Source of the DNA: Sisyra terminalis
Taxonomy: Eukaryota; Arthropoda; Insecta; Neuroptera; Sisyridae
Assembly: GCA_958496175.1 (NCBI GenBank)
Contig: OY292274.1
Coordinates: 32,651,482-32,715,481 of the forward strand
DNA: 64,000 nucleotides
Reading direction: 5' to 3'
The notes under the pieces are model-generated. The model searched no databases. It saw only the letters and a program-made list of their open reading frames with translations, and was not told the origin of the DNA. Both the position numbers and the translations under genes were made by a program. Positions within the stretch are counted from its first letter, which is position 1. Every line of letters begins with the position of its first letter. Of the stretch, positions 38,799 to 50,177 are shown in pieces.

Positions 38799-39025
38799 GG
38801 CTCAAGTGTACTTTAGCACACCCACAATATAGCGACGTTGCATTTTCGACTTTGTTTTTAATTTAATTCGCGATATTTTTGTTTATTCAATTCTAATATT
38901 GTATAATTCTCTCTTTTGTGGCTAAATTTTCATTATGGACCGATTTAATCGCGAATTAAATTAAAAACAAAGTCGAAAATGCAACATTGCCAGATTGTGT
39001 GTGTGTGCTAAAGTACACTTGAGCC
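38799..39025. mobile_element. MITE with ~85-bp inverted repeats, third copy of the TTGCATTTTCGACTTTG family
   Basis: The left end GGCTCAAGTGTACTTTAGCA is exactly mirrored at the right end. The arms extend through GTTGCATTTTCGACTTTGTT to TTTAATTTAATTCGCGA, so most of the 227 bp can fold into one hairpin. Confidence 0.88.
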
Positions 39026-39190
39026 CTTTAGGTATATTAAAGAATATATCCTAATAGAATAATAGGTATATTCTATTATGCGTAGAATATATACTACTAT
39101 AATGAATGATTATATTTATAGATGTTCTGTATGGAATACATTTCAAATTTTGTATTAAATTTAAAAAAAATCGGTAAATAGTTTTTAAAA

Positions 39191-39742
39191 CTAAACGACT
39201 CCTATTAAACGATTAAGAAAAACAACAACAGGAATAACAAGCACAGCGATATTTGATAATTGATTGCAATGATTTTTGGCAGTTGTTGTAGCCAGTATTG
39301 TGGTGGAATCATTTGGTGATTCAGTTCCATCGGTTCCATTCGTTCCATCGGTTCCATCTGTTACATTTTCCGTTGATGTACTTGCTGTACTTGGTATTGG
39401 TTCGTCAGTTGAAGTAGTGGCTGTATATTCAGTTGATGATGAATCCTGAGTAGAAGGTAATGTTGTAGTGTGACGTTGAAACTTTAAAGATAACTTGGTT
39501 GGTTTTGATAACTCGTCTTTTAATTGCAAGTTATTAATTTCAGGCTCAATTAATTCCTTATAAACTAATTGTTTTGGACTGTTATTGTTCACCCTGTTTA
39601 AAAAAATATATATAAGCAAATGAAGTAAGGAAAAATAAAAAAAAAAATACCATTCATTCTCTTCAAATTTTATAATACTCGCATTCGTAAAAAGAAAAAA
39701 TGCTGCTAAAACTAATATTGAAACACTGGATAGTAACTGCAT
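39191..39742 (-). CDS. Short secreted Ser/Thr-rich protein with GPI-type tail (paralog B)
   Basis: Two coding exons, 39742-39651 and 39593-39191, joined in phase 2, give 164 aa. The signal peptide is MQLLSSVSILVLAAFFLFTN followed by AS. The mature part starts VNNNSPKQLVYKELIEPEIN, then a Ser/Thr/Asp-rich region with a DGTDGTNGTDGT run and possible N-glycosylation sites (NVT, NGT, NDS). The tail is CNQLSNIAVLVIPVVVFL, matching paralog A (CSKLSNTALTIVFW). It lacks the 24-residue repeats of paralog A. Frame also reads through the intron without a stop, so an unspliced reading is possible, but matched exon-1 length, a good donor, and alignment to paralog A favour splicing. Probable surface-attached, glycosylated protein; function unknown. 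Confidence 0.8.
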   Translation of the reverse strand: MQLLSSVSILVLAAFFLFTNASIIKFEENEWYFFFYFSLLHLLIYIFLNRVNNNSPKQLVYKELIEPEINNLQLKDELSKPTKLSLKFQRHTTTLPSTQDSSSTEYTATTSTDEPIPSTASTSTENVTDGTDGTNGTDGTESPNDSTTILATTTAKNHCNQLSNIAVLVIPVVVFLNRLIGVV

Positions 39743-39813
39743 TTTGTTTACTGATATACATATATATGCTATTGGGAATAAGAAACTACAATACCCATTC
39801 TCTCAAATTTCAG

Positions 39814-39823
39814 TATTTATACC
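39814..39823 (-). promoter_or_regulatory. Candidate TATA box of paralog B
   Basis: The minus strand reads GTATAAATACTGAAA about 72 bp upstream of the ATG, the counterpart of the motif upstream of paralog A. Confidence 0.45.
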
Positions 39824-41992
39824 TACTTACGATTTGCGATAGTGATAATTTAATTATTTATTTATTGATAATGCGTTTTTAAAATTGTGTTCATAGTTTC
39901 TAAGAATGTTTATAGGTACTTAAGAATACTATTTTCCTTTTTCCTGTTTGGTTATGATAAATTAAGTACCAATATATGTATCGTTAAAGATACAAACATG
40001 TATTAAAAATAAAACTCAAAAAGGAACAATAATTTTTACAAAAACGTGTTTTGTCTGTTTTCTATATTTTTTTTAATTAAGTTATTATTTTTTTTTTAAA
40101 TTTTCCTACGTCTATATTTTCTCTTTCTTTTCTTTTATCCGTTGATTTTATTTTTAAAATGAAAAGATTTATGAAGTTTTTGTAAATGTATGAATTTTTC
40201 AAACGAAAAATACCAAACAACTGGATATTAGATAATAGGAATGATAGAAATGTTGCCAAAAGTAAAGATGTGAACCAGAGTTTGAAAAATTCGCATAAAA
40301 GTGACGATAGATAAAAGCAAATTCCACCTTTCAAATGTCTTGTTTTATTAGGCAAAATAAATAAAGAAAAAAAGAAAATACTTTCCATAAATACTAGCCC
40401 AGTCAGTTGTGTTGAGCCCAAATAGGCAGTAAAGGCAATAAAGTGAATAATTTCACGTATCCCATTTGACAAGTATAAACTATATAGCGCCAAGTCCAAG
40501 AAAATTTACTTTCGTTTTATTTTTTTTAAATTATTTCAAAGGAATAATTGTCAATCATTAAATTTAATTTTTCAGAACTTTTATCTATGTTTTTATACTA
40601 TTACATAAAATAAAGATACATTTTATTGGTCTAGTTTTTCGTGACTATAAGTAAACCATAATTTTTAATCAAAATTTAGAATAAGAAATTAAAGATTTGC
40701 CGTTTGATAACGTTTTAACATTCAAAACGTTATGAGCTTGTGGGTCTTGAAACCCTTTTTTTACATTAAATGTTTTTGGCAGGATTACCATTTCCAATTC
40801 TGTATACACACTGCATCGCTAACAAGCTTTTATCAACCAATTTTGCATAAATATTTGCCTACATTTCTATTAAAATCATTTTTCAATGTTTAAATTTTTA
40901 GTTAGTAATAATATGTCGCTTTCCTAAGAGCTCTTTTATATTTTCATTCATCCCATGTTATAACTTTGAACCATTTTAATTCCATTTGAACAGTAGTGTC
41001 TTTTAAGAAGTGTTCATCCACCGATGGGTAATTAGAGCCATTATGAGGACGTACGGTGTGTTGAGGAAAAATGCTAGAACAAAACGATCGAAGTTATGGT
41101 TTGTATATTTGGCTACATTTAAAGATGCGTCTATTATAATTCTAATACAAAATAATGAATAGTTAAAGATAAATATCTCTCTCTATATATATATATATAT
41201 ATAAATATTTACATCTTTTCTACGCTCATAAATCTACGAACAAAATAGGGTTCCGTTATACTATTCGCAACTTAACATACTCCAACTTTGCCAACGTAAG
41301 CTTTGTTTGTTTGTAAAGAGATTTGCAATAAAGCTAAAACACTTAAGTGGAAAAGGATGTAGGTACATAAGAGACTTTATCTCTCTACATCTATTTATAA
41401 CTGTGATTCTCAAGTTTAGGGCTTATGCAATATACCTATGTGTATTAAAGTTTTTTAATCAAAGAAGATCTTTAAATTAAAATTCAATCTATTTTTGGGT
41501 GGTATTTACATTATTTCTTGTTTATAACGGTACAAATGTTTCCTAGCCACTAAAAAAAACTCGTCGTATTTTTTATGGCTTGTGTACAACTACAGGATAG
41601 ATTACGGTTGAGAAACGCTGACAGTGAAAACGCTATATTAGGTACATTCCAGATTTACCCTATGTATAATACCTATGCGTATTCCCGTAAAGGCAGTGTA
41701 GCTACTGAATATATTACATAACCTACTATCGCTATGGTATATGTAGGTAGAGCTTTATATAACTCACATCAGTGTTACGAAGAAACTTGAGTGCTATGCA
41801 AACATTGAAGCAGCCGCCATTAGCAAACAACTAAGCCGATTTATTAATCTGTTTTAATGGACTTTACAAGTTATACCACCCTTCTTGCTAAATAGATAGG
41901 TATCTTTATGTATATGCGATTTTGCCGACTTGTAATTGTTTTAACAAAAATTAATTTCTTTAAATTAATCATTAGGTAGATAGACGAAAATA

Positions 41993-42990
41993 ACAGGTTG
42001 GCAACTAATCGGAAACACCTTATTTCCATTTATAAAATAGCTTCAATCTATTATTATCAATGCATTTTTGCCATTTTTCAGGCAATATCATTATATTTGT
42101 TTCTTAAGCACAGAAAACTTCTTCAGCTGAATTTTCACTTCATTGTTATCATTCATTTTTTTTTTATTTAAGCAATTTTGTAATGATCGAAATATAAATG
42201 GTAAAAATGTAAATCGAAACGTAAATCCGGCAGAAATAAGTTGAGATTGTAATTCTATGAGGTAAATGAGATAACATACCCCAAGCAAGCTCCAGTATTT
42301 TTTTTTAGAGTGACCAAAGATGTATGAGATCATGGTGAAGAATGACTCCTCTTCTATAGGTCAGTTCCTGTCTTTTTTCTTTGATAGTATTATTAAATTT
42401 GCTGAGCTGTTCAATGTAGATCTCAGAATTGATCGTTTGATTACGTGGTAATAGCTTGAAATAAACAAATTCTTCGTTATTCCATCAAACTGATAATTTG
42501 GCATAATTCTGAAGAACTGTAACTTTGGAAGTGGTTTACGCAAATTCACCTTGTGTTATAGTTCAGAATCTTTTTCTTACAATATTATCAATAACAATTC
42601 AATTTCATCTCAATTATCTGTTTCTAAAATTGATCAGTTGTATTGTATTTAAGAAGTACATATATCGGAAATGCTAATACGCCTCGTTAAGTCTCGCTCA
42701 TTCATGATATGAGTCACCCATATAGGTACCTAGTATTTTTCGGTAATCAAGATATCTTAGGTGGTTTTGAACATTTTGAATTCAAGGGTGCGATACGTTT
42801 AGTTTCTCTGCAGTCTTTGGTGTTAAATATGATGATCATTACCAATTATTGTTTTTATTTTGTCATCATCAACTTCAAATGGGCGTTCAGAACGCTCTTC
42901 GTCTTTTAATTGCCCGAACAAAATTTAACGAAACAGATCGTTCTTTTAAAACTTCAACAGCACATAACTTTTTGTGATCTGGTCACGTAA
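41993..42990 (-). pseudogene. Decayed mariner transposase
   Basis: On the minus strand several segments match mariner transposases in order. From upstream: RSERPFEVDDDKIKTII near 42890, NERDLTRRISISD near 42690, then YFKLLPRNQTINSEIYIEQL, NNTIKEKRQELTYRRGVILH and KKILELAWGMLSHLPH between 42483 and 42250, and IMILPEKWQKC near 42070. The catalytic HQDN-type segment reads HHDL. Multiple stops and shifts make it non-functional. AGGTTGGCAACTAATCGG at 41996-42013 resembles a mariner terminal repeat; the matching end upstream was not found, so that side looks truncated. Confidence 0.82.
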
Positions 42991-44104
42991 TATATATATA
43001 TATGTTATTGTAATTTAAAATATTATAATATCGCTAATATACTTATCAATTTAACTCAATCATTGAAAATTAAAAAAAATCTATTTATTAAAAAAAATGT
43101 GATAGGATTAAGATAAAGATTAAAAAATAACGCAAATTAGTCATACAAAAGAAAAAAATCAACTGATTTTTTTCTTTTTAAATATGTACTTAATGCGATA
43201 CTCCCTTTTTTTGTTATTTCAATGTGTTCTGGTATTCATTTCACCACGTACTTTATATAAGTACTACTACGATGAAAGTATTGGTCATTGACGGTGGTGG
43301 AGGTGCTGGTAAGAGCTAAAGGTACTCAGATGGTGGTGGTGCAAGAAGTGCCCTCTTGGCCACGCTTGTCGAGCGCCACTGTTCAAAATACTATAAGAGT
43401 GAGGGACGAGTACCTATAGTACTTGAACCGTCGCCGCCACTGCACTCATTTCAAGTATTTATTAGAAGTCGTACTAACTTACAATGTCGCATTGAATTTT
43501 ATTCTAATACATTTATTTATTTATTCATAGATTTAAGTTTGGTAGTATTTATTGCGAGAAATTGACATATTAATATACCATCTTGCAATTTCTGCAATAA
43601 GTTCAAATACAATGTTTCATGTTTTTAGATTTAATAAAATTTGCAACATCATAAAAGATACAAATCATTGAAATTTGTAAATATAGATGTAGTTACATTT
43701 TGAAATAGTCAATAGATATCCCTACATATTTACATCACACGTTGTACGTTAATTTATGTCTTCACATTGACATAAATAGGATCAATCCAATTACTCACAT
43801 ATAATATAATTAATTTTCATAATCTAAAATGAAACTTTCGTTTTTGATCGTATAAATTACTAGTCAATGATATTTTTTTTATAAACTTTTTCAATTTATT
43901 TTATAATCGCTTTATAACAGGTAATAAAGATATTAAACAGTAACAATATAAATTACAATTAATACTTGGTGTAGGTTCGGCTAATAAAACGAAATAGAGA
44001 AGATTCAAGGGTTTATTATATAAAGGTTGGGCATGACTAAATAACAATTATATTTACAAATTTTTCCTAGCTTTAGTTTTCGCAAAAGTATCAATGACTT
44101 CGTT

Positions 44105-44232
44105 TAAATCCAGGCTTGATGAATTTCCAAAAGTTCAGTTCGATCGAGATTTCTGGTAAGGATTCGAGGGCCCCCTGAACTTGAGGGCCCCGGGGCATTG
44201 CCCCGCCTAGCCCCTAGGTAGCTACGCCACTG
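44105..44232 (-). mobile_element. Terminal fragment of a hAT-like DNA transposon
   Basis: The minus strand begins CAGTGGCGTAGCTACCTAGG and continues GGCGGGGCAATGCCCCGGGG, a widely seen terminus style of hAT-like elements. It is strikingly G+C-rich against the background. No second end was found. Confidence 0.55.
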
Positions 44233-46120
44233 CCCACCATAACCCTTATTTTATTAATAATGACAATTCGGAGAATAATAACAATAATAAAAATAATAAA
44301 AACCCTTACAAAATGTGTACGTTTTGTAAAAATTAAAACTTTTTTGAAGTCAGTTGGTACTTAAATAAAGAAAATAAAATTATAAATGCTCAGGTATTTC
44401 TTTTAAATTTAAAATTCTATTAGTACCTTTTTTATAACTATTAACTTTTATTGGAATTTTTATTCATTGCTTTCTATTAATTATTTTTGTCACTTGATAT
44501 ATATTTAATATAATATAACATTATGTTTACTGAATTTTTAATTATTTTTAATAGTTATCTATAGATACATGTTTAGGTTAAGTTCACTTAAATACAAAGT
44601 TACAATCAATATAAAATGTTACGTATCTCTTTATGTTGATATTTTTATTATTCTTTATAACAAATACATTTTATTCTTCAAATTGCTATTAACATGCATA
44701 TGAAAATATACTTTAAGAGCGTACTGTAGTTCATATCTTGTCTGGCGCTGCAGTCACACACACAATTAATAGGCAGCTATAATGGCTTTTCTGATTTTAT
44801 TAAGTAGGTACATTGGAAATCAATATTGAATTGTAAGATATTATTGAAAATTATATAGATACGTAAGTAATGAGTAAGTATAAATACCGAATGTAGGATT
44901 ATTTACAAATTGGTACAAGATCGTTGATAAAATTATTATAATTATAGGTACAGCTATAATTAAGTATATAACTATCATACATATTATTTTTAATAACTTT
45001 ATATTTTTAATTCTTTTACATCGAAATAAAAATAATGTAACTAACCGTTAAACTTAACATAGACGTTAATAAATGTCCTTAATAGTAGTTAATGCGTTGT
45101 TAGTTTCGTCGTAAAGTTTTAGTTTTCACTTCATTTATTATTAGTTTTATTTTGTTAATATCAAATTGATAATCAATTCACGGAGAACGCCAACGAGTTA
45201 TTCAAAACAATCATCAATTGATTCAGTATCGATAAAACTGTTGATTGCTTTAATCGAATTCCTAAGCACTGGATATTTCTTTACAAAATTCGTTATACCT
45301 AATGAATTATTCAGTTAACACTATCTTAAATTAGAGATTGTATTTTTTAACGGTGTTCATATTTTAACGGGAACAGATAAGCTAATGTACTTAATTGCTG
45401 AAATACCAACAGTTTTATGAAAAAATGTAAAAAATAAAAATAATAATGCTTTAAAAGTCTTTATATCGTTTAACAAAATATGATACCGAATCATAAAGTT
45501 TTCTTCCGTCGGGAACTCAACGACAATTAAAAATGCAAATTTTTTTTTTTAATTTTTTTTAAAACAAAAACTAAAAATACTTAACATTTCCAGAGCAAAA
45601 AATATTAAAATATAATTTGGGTAATTATCCTTAACAAAATATGTAGAAATGTTGCTAAATAATTCGCGAGGATCAATAAAGATTTACAATTAGTTACCGT
45701 AATTTTCACTAAGTATTAGATTCTACATACACCTAGTATCTATATAACTGTTTTAGAAAATGTAGATTTCAGTTATGAAGAACGAAAAAGATCACCTCTA
45801 CTAAAATTGATGAAATGCTAATTCCTTTGTATTATAAGGTTTCACGATTCCATTTTTCCGAAGCTCAAAGCTGCCTTTTCACTGGTAGGCACTTATTTGA
45901 TGAGCAATTAAAGTTATTAAAGTAAGTATGTTTCACAAATAATTTGTGGAAATTATAAGAATGCATTGGTAAGTAAGTAAGTACAAGTATTTGTTAACTA
46001 CTTATTCGTTTTCATTGTAAAAGTAATCGTATTATAAAACTTGATACCTATTGATTATTTGAACTTTTCTTAATAAAATCGGGAGACGAAAATCTCAGAT
46101 AAGAATACCGTATTTCCTAT

Positions 46121-47782
46121 TTATACGCACTGGAACGTACATAACAACCCCATGTATGGATAAATGAGTGATAGAACGCCAAATATCATTCACTCAAGTG
46201 TACTTTGCAACCCTCCAAATGACGCCACCTTATTGGACGATTATAGGCGACCAACTTCCTTCTCAAACTCATCAACCGTCCAATAAAAACCACTTGAAAG
46301 TTTTTTAGAGGACGCACCTAGCGTGTTGCTTTCCACTTCCTGGAATGAGAAGAAAACATTGATTAATAATATTTTTCAAGCATTTGTTGATAAGAGCATT
46401 CTTTTCTACTTGAATTCGACTTTTTTATTTATTTATTTTAAATGGTGAATAAGCACCACGGTTAATCGTAATACAAAAGTGATGTAAGTAGGCAATTTAG
46501 AGCTTTAAGAATCTAAAGGTATGTAGGTGTGATTAAATTTAAATTTTTTATTGGAATTTTTGGTGTTAATGTTAAGTTTGACTTTTCGGAAAATTAATTG
46601 AAATGAAATTTAGATATTTTTGTGAAAAAAGATTCAAATGTAAATTTTAGCCTCCGAAATGGACTGTTTAAAGCAGGTTGTAAGAGGCGGGGCCGCTGGT
46701 ACATTTGCAGTCAGCGTTCCCGCCTATTTTGTATGGTTGTAGCTTCTGAATCGGGTATTGCGCCGCCTATTGTTTTCTCTGTTTACGATCACCATGACAA
46801 CGATGGTTGTTATCCTTGTTGGCTATGGGGACGATGGCATGGTTTGTCTTCGTCGGAGGCTGCATTTAAGTCTCCGATCATCATTCGTTGGTTCGCTCGT
46901 TGGTTGGTTTGTTCATGTTTGATGATGATGATGACAAGTGGCATGTATTTTATATTATACGGTGGTAGTGCTTTGGATGAGAGGCAACAACAGCAGCAGC
47001 AAAACTTATCGAGGACGGCCGCCGCCCCAGCATAGAGTTAAGCGCTCTTAGCGAACAAGTAAAGAGTCTTATATACTTGACAAGTAGACCACTTTTAAGC
47101 ACACTCTCTGGCCCTTGTTGTCGATATCATTCGGTGATGTTTGATTTATTTATACTATAGAGAAGAGACTTACTTATAGAACACTCTGTATATTATAGAG
47201 TATGTGAGTGTAGATTTTGTTGTTTTCAATTTGTGTGTAGCAAATGTGTATGTGTCAAGTTTCCAAACTTGTTGTAGTGATTTAAAACGAAGTGGAAAAG
47301 TGGTGACGACAATTTTATTCAACATCTTCAAACTTCTTCTTATTATCATTATAATAATTATTTGTGATTATTGTTTTAAGGTGAACAAACTAAATGGTCA
47401 CGTCACATAGTAGAACTACTTAATTCAAATAAGTACGGTGTGATTAACATTTAATTAAAGTTTCAAAGTAACACATGAATTCGTTCTGAGTATTTCAATG
47501 CTTTTATAAACTTTTTAAGAATACCAATACTTTTTTTTTGAAAAGTGCTTATGTTAAGGATTTTCTAAGTGTTAATTTTGAAGCTCAACTTGAGAACATG
47601 AAATTGAATGAATATGAGTGTAATGGTCACCGGAAAATATATTTAAATATATTTTTAAATAAAAATTTACAGTGAAAACAAATACCTACCAAACTAATAA
47701 AATCCTTATTCGGTTGATAAAAAAAATACGTTTAATCTTCGTGTAAAATAGTTGAATTTGACGTCGGCTTGGCACTCCCCTA
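46121..47782 (+). promoter_or_regulatory. Putative scro promoter / 5' UTR region
   Basis: The 1.6 kb before the scro ATG is less A+T-rich than the surrounding sequence. At 46191-46300 it carries two sites with the CAAGTG core bound by NK2-class proteins (CACTCAAGTG at 46191-46200; CACTTGAA at 46291-46298). An exact inverted pair, TTATTGGACG (46230-46239) and CGTCCAATAA (46277-46286), lies between them. An in-frame TGA lies 24 bp before the ATG. Extent of the 5' UTR and any upstream exon are not determined. Confidence 0.45.
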
Positions 47783-48204
47783 ATGTCTAGTTTATCGGGA
47801 TTGACGGGTGTGAGTGTGTCGTCGAACAGTGGTGTTCAACAACAACAACAGCAAGAACAAGGTGGAGGAGGCGGTGGTGGTTTTTCATCAGGGGTTGATA
47901 ACGGATCAAACGGTGCAGGAAACGATCGTGGTGATCTCCACGGGCTAGTTTTGCCCGAATTAAGTGGCGTGGAATTGGCTATGAGCCTGAGTCCCAAAAA
48001 TTCCCATAATCCACACTTATCACATCACGTGGCGACTTCAGCGTCGGCCGTAGCTGCCCATCACTTACATCACTTACACCAAAGTGCTGTTTCCTCTATA
48101 CATACAACACCTTTTAGTGTCACAGATATTTTAAGTCCAATTGAAGAAAGTTACAGAAAATTGGAATTGGCTGCTTCGTCTGTCAATCCACCTTCACCAT
48201 ATAG
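47783..48204 (+). CDS. scro: scarecrow / NKX2-1-like homeobox protein, first coding exon
   Basis: The ATG at 47783 is the first after an in-frame TGA. The exon encodes 140 codons plus 2 nt, ending at a GT donor (CCATATAG|gtaatg). After a Gln- and Gly-rich start comes ELAMSLSPKNSHNPHLSHH and a His-rich stretch, then HTTPFSVTDILSPIEESYRK, the TN (tinman/EH1-type) motif in the form typical of NKX2-1/2-4/scro, which recruits Groucho-class repressors. The protein is an NK2-class transcription factor; in flies scro acts in pharynx and brain. The homeodomain is in an exon beyond the window. NKX2-2/vnd has a different flank to this motif, so scro is preferred. Confidence 0.92.
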
Positions 48205-48675
48205 GTAATGAAAATCAAATTTGTTTTAATGAAACGTTTGCACTGTAAATTCAAAGTTTTACCTTCATATGTTTGAGTAGAAATCATTTTAAAAGCTTCC
48301 AATTTAATTAAGCGTTATAGGTGTAGGCATAGTCAAATTAATAAGTAAACCGTTACTATAAGCCCTTCGAATTAGTCTTTGAAGTAAAGTTCTAACCCTG
48401 GAGTGGACAAACAGTCGATCACGAAAAGGTCGGCAGTAGATCGCAGGCATTTAAAATACGATGGAGTGGAGTAAAACCGATTCAGAAATTGTAAAGTTTA
48501 CTTTAAACTGATATATTTTTTATATATTACTCTAAAATCTAATAATCTATATGTTTTTATTAAGCGCTTAGTTTGTTCTTAAAGTTGCATAAAGAATTAA
48601 AATCTTCTGAAACTCTATAATCTATAATCTCTAATATCTTCTGAAACTTATGAACTTCTTAATAAATTACAAACA

Positions 48676-49122
48676 GTGCTGTAAGACGCACTTACCTCGG
48701 AACTGGGGTAAAACCGCAACTACTTTTTTTTAAAAATGATTAAATCTTATTTCCTGATATTATGGGGCAAAAGCGGTTTTATTCTTAGTAATAAAATAAT
48801 AAAAATAAAATAAACAAATTTTATTCAATCATCGTTAAGACATCCTTCACATTTATATGGTTTTTTTCGAACTTTTGTTGAAGTTTCCACAGTATCAGTA
48901 GGCTCATGCAATTAATGCGCTGACCCACGCTTTTTTGTTAGTGTAATAGCGAAAATCGCATTTACAAACGCTACATAAATTTTCATTTTCTTAAGAAGAT
49001 GAAATTGGTTTTTTCCTTGATTTTCTAACTTACAGTTGGAACAATGCAACGTATATTTGAATAAATAAGGGCCTAGGGTGGATTTGCCCGTGTACAGATT
49101 TACCCCACAGCACCTTAATTTT
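48676..49122. mobile_element. Possible TIR element with GTGCTGT ends
   Basis: CAGTGCTGTAAGACGCACTT at the left and, inverted, GGTGCTGTGGGGTAAATC at the right share only a short end. Both sides contain GGGGTAAA-type motifs. Weak assignment. Confidence 0.35.
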
Positions 49123-49139
49123 TTAGGTAAATTTCAAAT

Positions 49140-49388
49140 TTTTTAATTGAAAATGTGAACTAAAAATTTAGCAGACAATGAAGCTTGAATTTAAAATTAA
49201 ACACGCATCTATTCTACAACGGATATAACCGATTCCCAAAATTCTTCTGATATTCGCTTCTACTCATTATCTCTTTAAATTTGTATTTGTTTTTAATTTA
49301 CAGATACTCATTTTTCGAAGTCGATTGCGTATAAAAATGAAAAATTATTGTCGATCATACCAATATTAAAATTGCCACCCCTGTTCTA
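49140..49388 (-). repeat. Interspersed repeat, copy 2, inverted relative to 34731
   Basis: The reverse complement aligns along its length with 34731-34975, including TTTTTAATATTGGTATGATCG-type start and GGGAATCGGTTATATCCGTT. It starts near CAGGGGTGGCAA, supporting a hAT-like terminus. Confidence 0.75.
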
Positions 49389-49700
49389 ACTCAACAAACT
49401 TAATGTTAGCAAAATTGAAATAAACATATTTTTTGACCTGAAGAAATCCACTTTTGTTCAAGACAAACCAAAAATAATGAAAATATTTCTTTGTGGCTTT
49501 TGCTTAAGATATATTTTCATTTTTCAGGAAGGTACCTAGCTACTAATGTCGGTAAGAAATCAAATAAAAGGTATATAGGTATCTAAGAACTTCTATATGT
49601 TTATAATGGCTTATGGAAATATTCTAATTTAAAAAAGATATGATAAAACGCTTACTTAAAATAATACTGATAGATACCATTATCTAGCGCTGTTAACTTT

Positions 49701-50177
49701 TTTAAAGATCGGCATTTTCACTTATGGAAAGATAGAACATATCCTTAAGGTATCCTTTAAGGATACCTTATTATTTATTAAAATTATTATCGTTTAGACA
49801 AATCCTACACATTTATCCTAAACATATCTATCATGTTCTTAAGTAAAAATACATGAATTTTTATTCGGTCTAAAATATTAATCTGCTAAATTCATTTTAG
49901 CAGTTTTCACAGGAGATGAAAAAAATGAATGTCAGCTACATAAGGTAGTACAGATATTAGGTTTTCGTTTCATGTTATATTTTGAAATTTTGAAATTTAA
50001 AGTGATTCATCAGTTTATCACTCGATAGAATTTTGTATTCCCTTTCTAATGGAATAAAAAACCAAAAAGATTTAGCAGATTAACACTATAGGCCGACGAC
50101 ATTCTCTTCTCTATTCTCCAGATAAAATTTTATTCGGAAGATAAATGTCTATCTAGATATGAAAATACCGGCTTTAA
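49701..50177. mobile_element. MITE with TTAAAGCCGGTATTTT ends, copy 2
   Basis: The left end TTTAAAGATCGGCATTTTCA and the inverted right end TTAAAGCCGGTATTTTCATA pair with each other and with the ends at 37766-37969. The longer middle (about 270 bp extra) suggests either a fuller copy or a nested insertion. Confidence 0.65.

Larger units (their letters stand above)
36977..39190. other. Intergenic region upstream of mRpS5
   Basis: Contains the mRpS5 promoter side, a two-ended MITE at 37766-37969 and the inverted-repeat element at 38799-39025. Nothing else supportable. Confidence 0.7.
39743..46120. other. Intergenic region with mariner remnant
   Basis: About 6.4 kb. It contains the mariner remnant (41993-42990), an AT-dinucleotide run near 41185-41204 and a one-ended hAT-like fragment (44105-44232). 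A stretch at 43280-43450 is less A+T-rich, with GGTGGTGG repeats, but has no convincing frame. Confidence 0.6.

Noticed and set aside
40077..40499. 140-codon hydrophobic minus-strand ORF resembling a multi-span membrane protein
   Set aside because: The frame has no ATG near its start, follows an in-frame TAA, has no splice acceptor, and T-rich DNA gives hydrophobic translations by chance.
47204..47410. 68-codon ORF upstream of scro
   Set aside because: A short hydrophobic frame in probable 5' UTR or promoter; no support.
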